Positions 60,735-64,000 of a DNA stretch of 64,000 nt are shown piece by piece. The notes under the pieces were generated by a model. The model was not told the origin of the DNA and made no database searches. It saw only the letters and a program-made list of their open reading frames with translations. The position numbers were made by a program, and so were the translations under genes. Within the stretch, counting starts at the first letter, position 1. Every line of letters begins with the position of its first letter. Source of the stretch: Blasia pusilla (taxonomy: Eukaryota; Marchantiophyta; Marchantiopsida; Blasiales). Location of the stretch: positions 28,706,001-28,770,000 of the forward strand of contig CM114271.1 of the NCBI GenBank assembly GCA_050084515.1, written 5' to 3'.

Positions 60735-61910
60735 TACTTGCAACTTCTCGGAACCCGACGGGTTGGAAGTAGGAGGCATCCTAGGAATGTCTATGTGCAA
60801 CCCGTCCCATTCTAATGGGTTGCAACACCCAAGAACCTCCTACTGCAACCCGTCAAAATCGGGCGGGTTGCAAGTAGGAGGCCAATGTGTCCTAGAAAAT
60901 CCATGTGCAACCCGTCGGATTCTAACGGGTTGCATAACACAGGAGCCTCCTATTGCAGTTGGACCAAATCCGACGGGTTGCAAGTAGGAGGAAATTTTTC
61001 CCTGCAATTTGTGTGTGCAACTCGTTGTAGTCTGATGGGTTGGAAGAAAAAAATTCCCCAAATTTCGGACTTTCAACCCGTCAGATTGTGAAAGGCTGCA
61101 AGAAGTGTCAACAAGGCAAAACTTGCAACCTGTCAGAATCCGATGGGTTGCAGACAAGTGCAACTTGCAACTAGTTGGAATCCGACAGTTTGCTGACTGA
61201 GTAAACTTGCACACTTGGAACTTGCAACCCGACGGGATCATATGGGTTGTAGACAGATGCACCTTGCAACCCGTCGGAAACCGACGATTTGCAGACTTAG
61301 TATACTTGCACACTTGGAACTTGCAAACCGTCGGGATCCGACGGGTTGCAGACTGATGCTCTCCTTTTCAGCCCTTTATGATTTCTTGATGGGATTCAAC
61401 CGGTCGGATTATGATAAGTTGCATGTCCAAATTGACTATTGTGAATTTTTGGGATCCTTCCCTCTATAACTTTTTTCGTACCTAGGTTATGTCATGCGTT
61501 AAAACTCTGTTGAACAAGATAAGTCTGCATAGTACTTTAATCCTTATGAATCCTAATCCTATCATGCAACCTCTCAAAATCCAACATGTTACAAGTCCGG
61601 ATTATTGGCTGGTTGCAAGTCCGGATGATTTCTTGTTATTGCAACCTGTCGGTTTCCGATGGGTTGCTTGTCTGCAGGCAGCATGTGGATGTCTTCTTCT
61701 GAGCCCTTTCAACCTTTCGGTTTCCGACAAGTTGCACGTACCGAGTACTCACTTATGTGAATTTCAGATTTAAAATTTTGCGAACCTACCAAGGTTATGT
61801 CACGATTAACAACAATTTTGAAACATGAAATGTCTAGATAATTTGTTCTTTTATTGTTTCCAAGTCCGGGTGATTGACAATAGTCGCAACCTGTCGATTT
61901 CCGACAGGTT
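60735..61910. repeat. Largest palindromic micro-repeat cluster
   Basis: More than a dozen copies run from 60,738 to 61,909, for example near 60,797, 60,845, 60,907, 60,960, 61,018, 61,126, 61,160, 61,226, 61,268, 61,325, 61,640 and 61,885. Spacing is about 50-65 bp up to 61,350 and wider afterwards. Shared spacer words include AAGTAGGAGG and ACTTGCACACTTGGAAC. The cluster lies between the minus-strand MULE copy and the plus-strand methyltransferase fragment. Confidence 0.85.
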
Positions 61911-61959
61911 GCTCAAACGAGAAGCCACCAACTCATAAGAGAAAAGGTCTACAATTTTC

Positions 61960-62250
61960 CCCCAGGATTTTTCATGGATTTGTGCTTCGAGGGAGAGAAA
62001 AGTCCCCGGCATTGAGAAAGACTCTTATGAAGCTCTGCTCGAGAATCATTAACTTAATCCTAGATCTGGTGAGGGTTTCAAGGTCGAGTGTTAGAGCCGT
62101 TTGGTAGAGTGGAAGAAACATTCTTCCACTCGAGGGGAAGAGGAGGCAACTATTTGCACTTTGCGAAGAGACGCCAACTCATATGAGTTGGCGACCTATG
62201 CCAATTTCGGCAAGTATGTTGCCACAAATCATCTTTACTTTTACTTTGCC
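61960..62250 (+). pseudogene. ParB-methyltransferase family, fragment copy 3
   Basis: The frame from 61,874 reads GREKSPALRKTLMKLCS, then a degenerate SAM-binding region LDLVRVSRSSVRAVW and a stop. After it, in the same frame, SGRNILPLEG matches the copy 1 segment RGKNILCLEGRQELFD. LFALCEETP follows in a shifted frame. Only the motif X-I-II exon is present. It is more diverged than copy 2. Confidence 0.65.
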
Positions 62251-62439
62251 GATCATTTTTCATCTTCCCTGTTTTGCCCTACAATACTGAAATTCCACCT
62301 AAAAATTTGCTGATGATGGGGGGTTGGTCTCTCTTGCACTTTCATGACTGATCATTGATGTTTTTATTTCCATCTTCACATCTTGGTTTGAAAGAATGTG
62401 GTGCACTTTTTACTCTCTTTAAAAGCTTTCTTGCATTTG

Positions 62440-64000
62440 AAGTAGGGGTTAAACCTTAAAAAGTGATGAAAGTTTTGAAGTGAGTTTAAGGATTTGGCAA
62501 AAAAAATTTGAAGAGAGACTTTCCTCTCTCCCTCTCTTACTCTCCTCTCTTACTCTCTCCTGCCAGAATACCAGACCCCAGAGCTTTGCAACCTGTGAAA
62601 TTCTGATGGGTTGGAGAGAGATTTGTTTTTTTGAGCCTTGTTTGCGAGGCGCGATAAGAGGAGAGCAAGAGAGTAAGAGCGGAGAGAGGAAGAGAGGAAA
62701 GAGGAAACTACCTTCAACCCAAAGAGATATTTTTTTTAAGAGAGTTTCCTGTGATTTGGAGAGAATTTCCGTTGGGTTGAAGAGAGGAAACTTTTTGTGT
62801 GAATTTTTTTGCACTTTTCTTCTTAGTAAATGGTAAGTGGTAAATGGTGCTTAGGCACTCCCACAAATTTTTTTTTCCTCTTCCATATTTTGGCAACCTG
62901 TCTCAATCCGACGGGTTGCAACTTGCACAAAATTTTAAAACCTGAAAAATCATTGGAATCATAAATGTGGAACAAATCACTTTTTCCATCCAAGATCTGG
63001 AAAAATTCTATCATTTTCCCTTGGCTGAATAGAGTTCAAGCTCAAAGTGAAGGTTCTCGCAAATGAAAGTGCAATCTAAGACCTCATTTTGCATCCTCAA
63101 AGTGGTTTGTTTAAAATACTTCGCACTTTTTTTAGGGACAGAATTGGTTGGTGGATTCCTACTTCTACCTCTGACTCTCTTAAAACTACAAGCAACACAT
63201 AGTACATGTGCTTACATGGGAAATACCTTTCCCCACTTGTCTCTCTTTGGACAAAGTCATCACATGAACATGTGAGAAAGCAACAGATGTGCACCACATA
63301 CACCCCTTTGACACTTGAATTTACAATGTTGTTCCTGACCCAATACATCCTTCCTATTCCATTGCCACTCTAAATGTCTTTTGTGGCTATGATTTCCATG
63401 TTTTCCTCCCGAGCTGATGCGATTCGCTTTGCTCTCTCCACCGTTGGCCTATACATTATGTTTCTTTTCACCTCATTTCTAGACTCAAACAAAAATAGTG
63501 GATTGAGATCATCCACCTTCTTCGGGTACATGTTGACATCAATCTTGGTGAATCCAAAATCCAAAGGTCTCTGTAATGCGAACATGCTCCGAACTGCCTT
63601 CGTCTATGAGTCTGAAACCGGCACTTGTAAGATTGTCCACTTCGTCCTAAGTGCAATTCGTACCTGCAGCAATGGGCCAAATCGTGGGGATATTCCCTGG
63701 AGCTCCAATGGCATCCGGATAAGACTTTTGGATTGCGCAGGATTTATTTGGGCAGAAGAAGTACTTCAATTGATCCTCGGTCCTAGTGAAACGGTCAAAG
63801 GTTTTGAGCCCCTAGAAGCCAGACAATTATCGTCCAGTCCTTGTACAGTTCCTATTTAGGAAAGTGCCGCATGCTCTCCTAATGCCATCAGATCCTCCCT
63901 TGCAAGTGGATCCACGTCCAGGGTTGCTTCGAGATATATGCCACCTTTTGAGGTTGCAATCCACCTCAATTATCGGAATCCCATACTGTTAAACTACCCC
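62440..64000 (-). pseudogene. MULE-like transposase copy 4, runs off the window
   Basis: On the minus strand the sequence from 63,999 to 63,097 follows copy 1: LQRPLDFGF, KVDDLNPLFLFESRNEVKRN, NMEIIATKDI, a TAG, SGNGIGRMYWVRNNIVNSSV, SWIM finger CSCDDFVQRET ... CKHMYYVLL, then LSLKKVRSILNKPL and stop at about 63,097. The 3' flank with palindromes (62,893-62,919 and 62,588-62,613) and pyrimidine-rich arms reaches about 62,440. This is the best-preserved C-terminal third in the window, interrupted by few stops. Confidence 0.7.
62893..62919. repeat. Single palindrome in MULE 3' region
   Basis: Arms GCAACCTGTCTCA and TCCGACGGGTTGC. It occupies the same place relative to the transposase stop as the copies at 15,080 and 56,750. 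Confidence 0.8.

Overview
This window looks like nuclear DNA of a plant-lineage eukaryote, most likely a charophyte green alga with a large repeat-rich genome. Chara is my guess, from the mix of a few intron-rich host genes, very many decayed transposable elements and a plant-type Ty3/gypsy element carrying a DNA methyltransferase. That assignment is inference. There are no bacterial operons; genes are split by GT-AG introns.

Only two host genes could be modelled. The first (24,788-31,388, +) has 11 exons and encodes a protein of about 382 residues homologous to the animal KIAA0930/DUF2045 family. The second (52,125-54,840, +) has five exons and encodes about 651 residues with three to four ubiquitin-like segments and a long disordered tail.

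The rest is layered mobile DNA. (1) A decayed multi-exon gene at 5,019-9,754 (-) encodes a ParB-like domain followed by a beta-class amino-methyltransferase of the N6-adenine/N4-cytosine type. Partial copies lie at 2,303-3,560 (-) and about 61,960-62,250 (+). (2) A Ty3/gypsy family is present as fragments at 1-440 (+) and 3,640-5,010 (-), and as a long copy at 38,200-44,330 (-). The long copy has the order Gag - protease - cytosine-5 DNA methyltransferase - reverse transcriptase - integrase. The 3.7 kb fragment ends in a PHD finger. (3) A MULE-like transposon family with a C-terminal SWIM finger occurs at 10,992-14,901 (+), 15,640-16,370 (+), 56,570-60,665 (-) and 62,440-64,000 (-). (4) A LINE family occurs in four large copies (17,500-22,690 +, 33,945-38,150 -, 45,860-49,085 +, 57,617-59,506 -) plus short 3' ends. 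Its 3' tail is a heptamer repeat. (5) Small inverted-repeat elements lie at 457-1,112 and 22,791-23,003.

The most pervasive signal is a palindromic micro-repeat of about 27 bp, with arms GCAACCCGTCGGA and TCCGACGGGTTGC. It occurs several dozen times between 1.7 and 18 kb and between 56.7 and 63 kb. It fills introns of both the ParB-methyltransferase gene and the MULE transposase, and forms quasi-periodic arrays of 57-68 bp, including an exact 65-bp period over five units at 8,151-8,475. Arms and loops vary in ways that preserve the stem.

Two unrelated DNA methyltransferases inside repeat families within 64 kb, plus the intron-colonising palindromes, are the parts most worth following up. All splice models come from reading splice sites, frame phase and family similarity by eye; no search was run.
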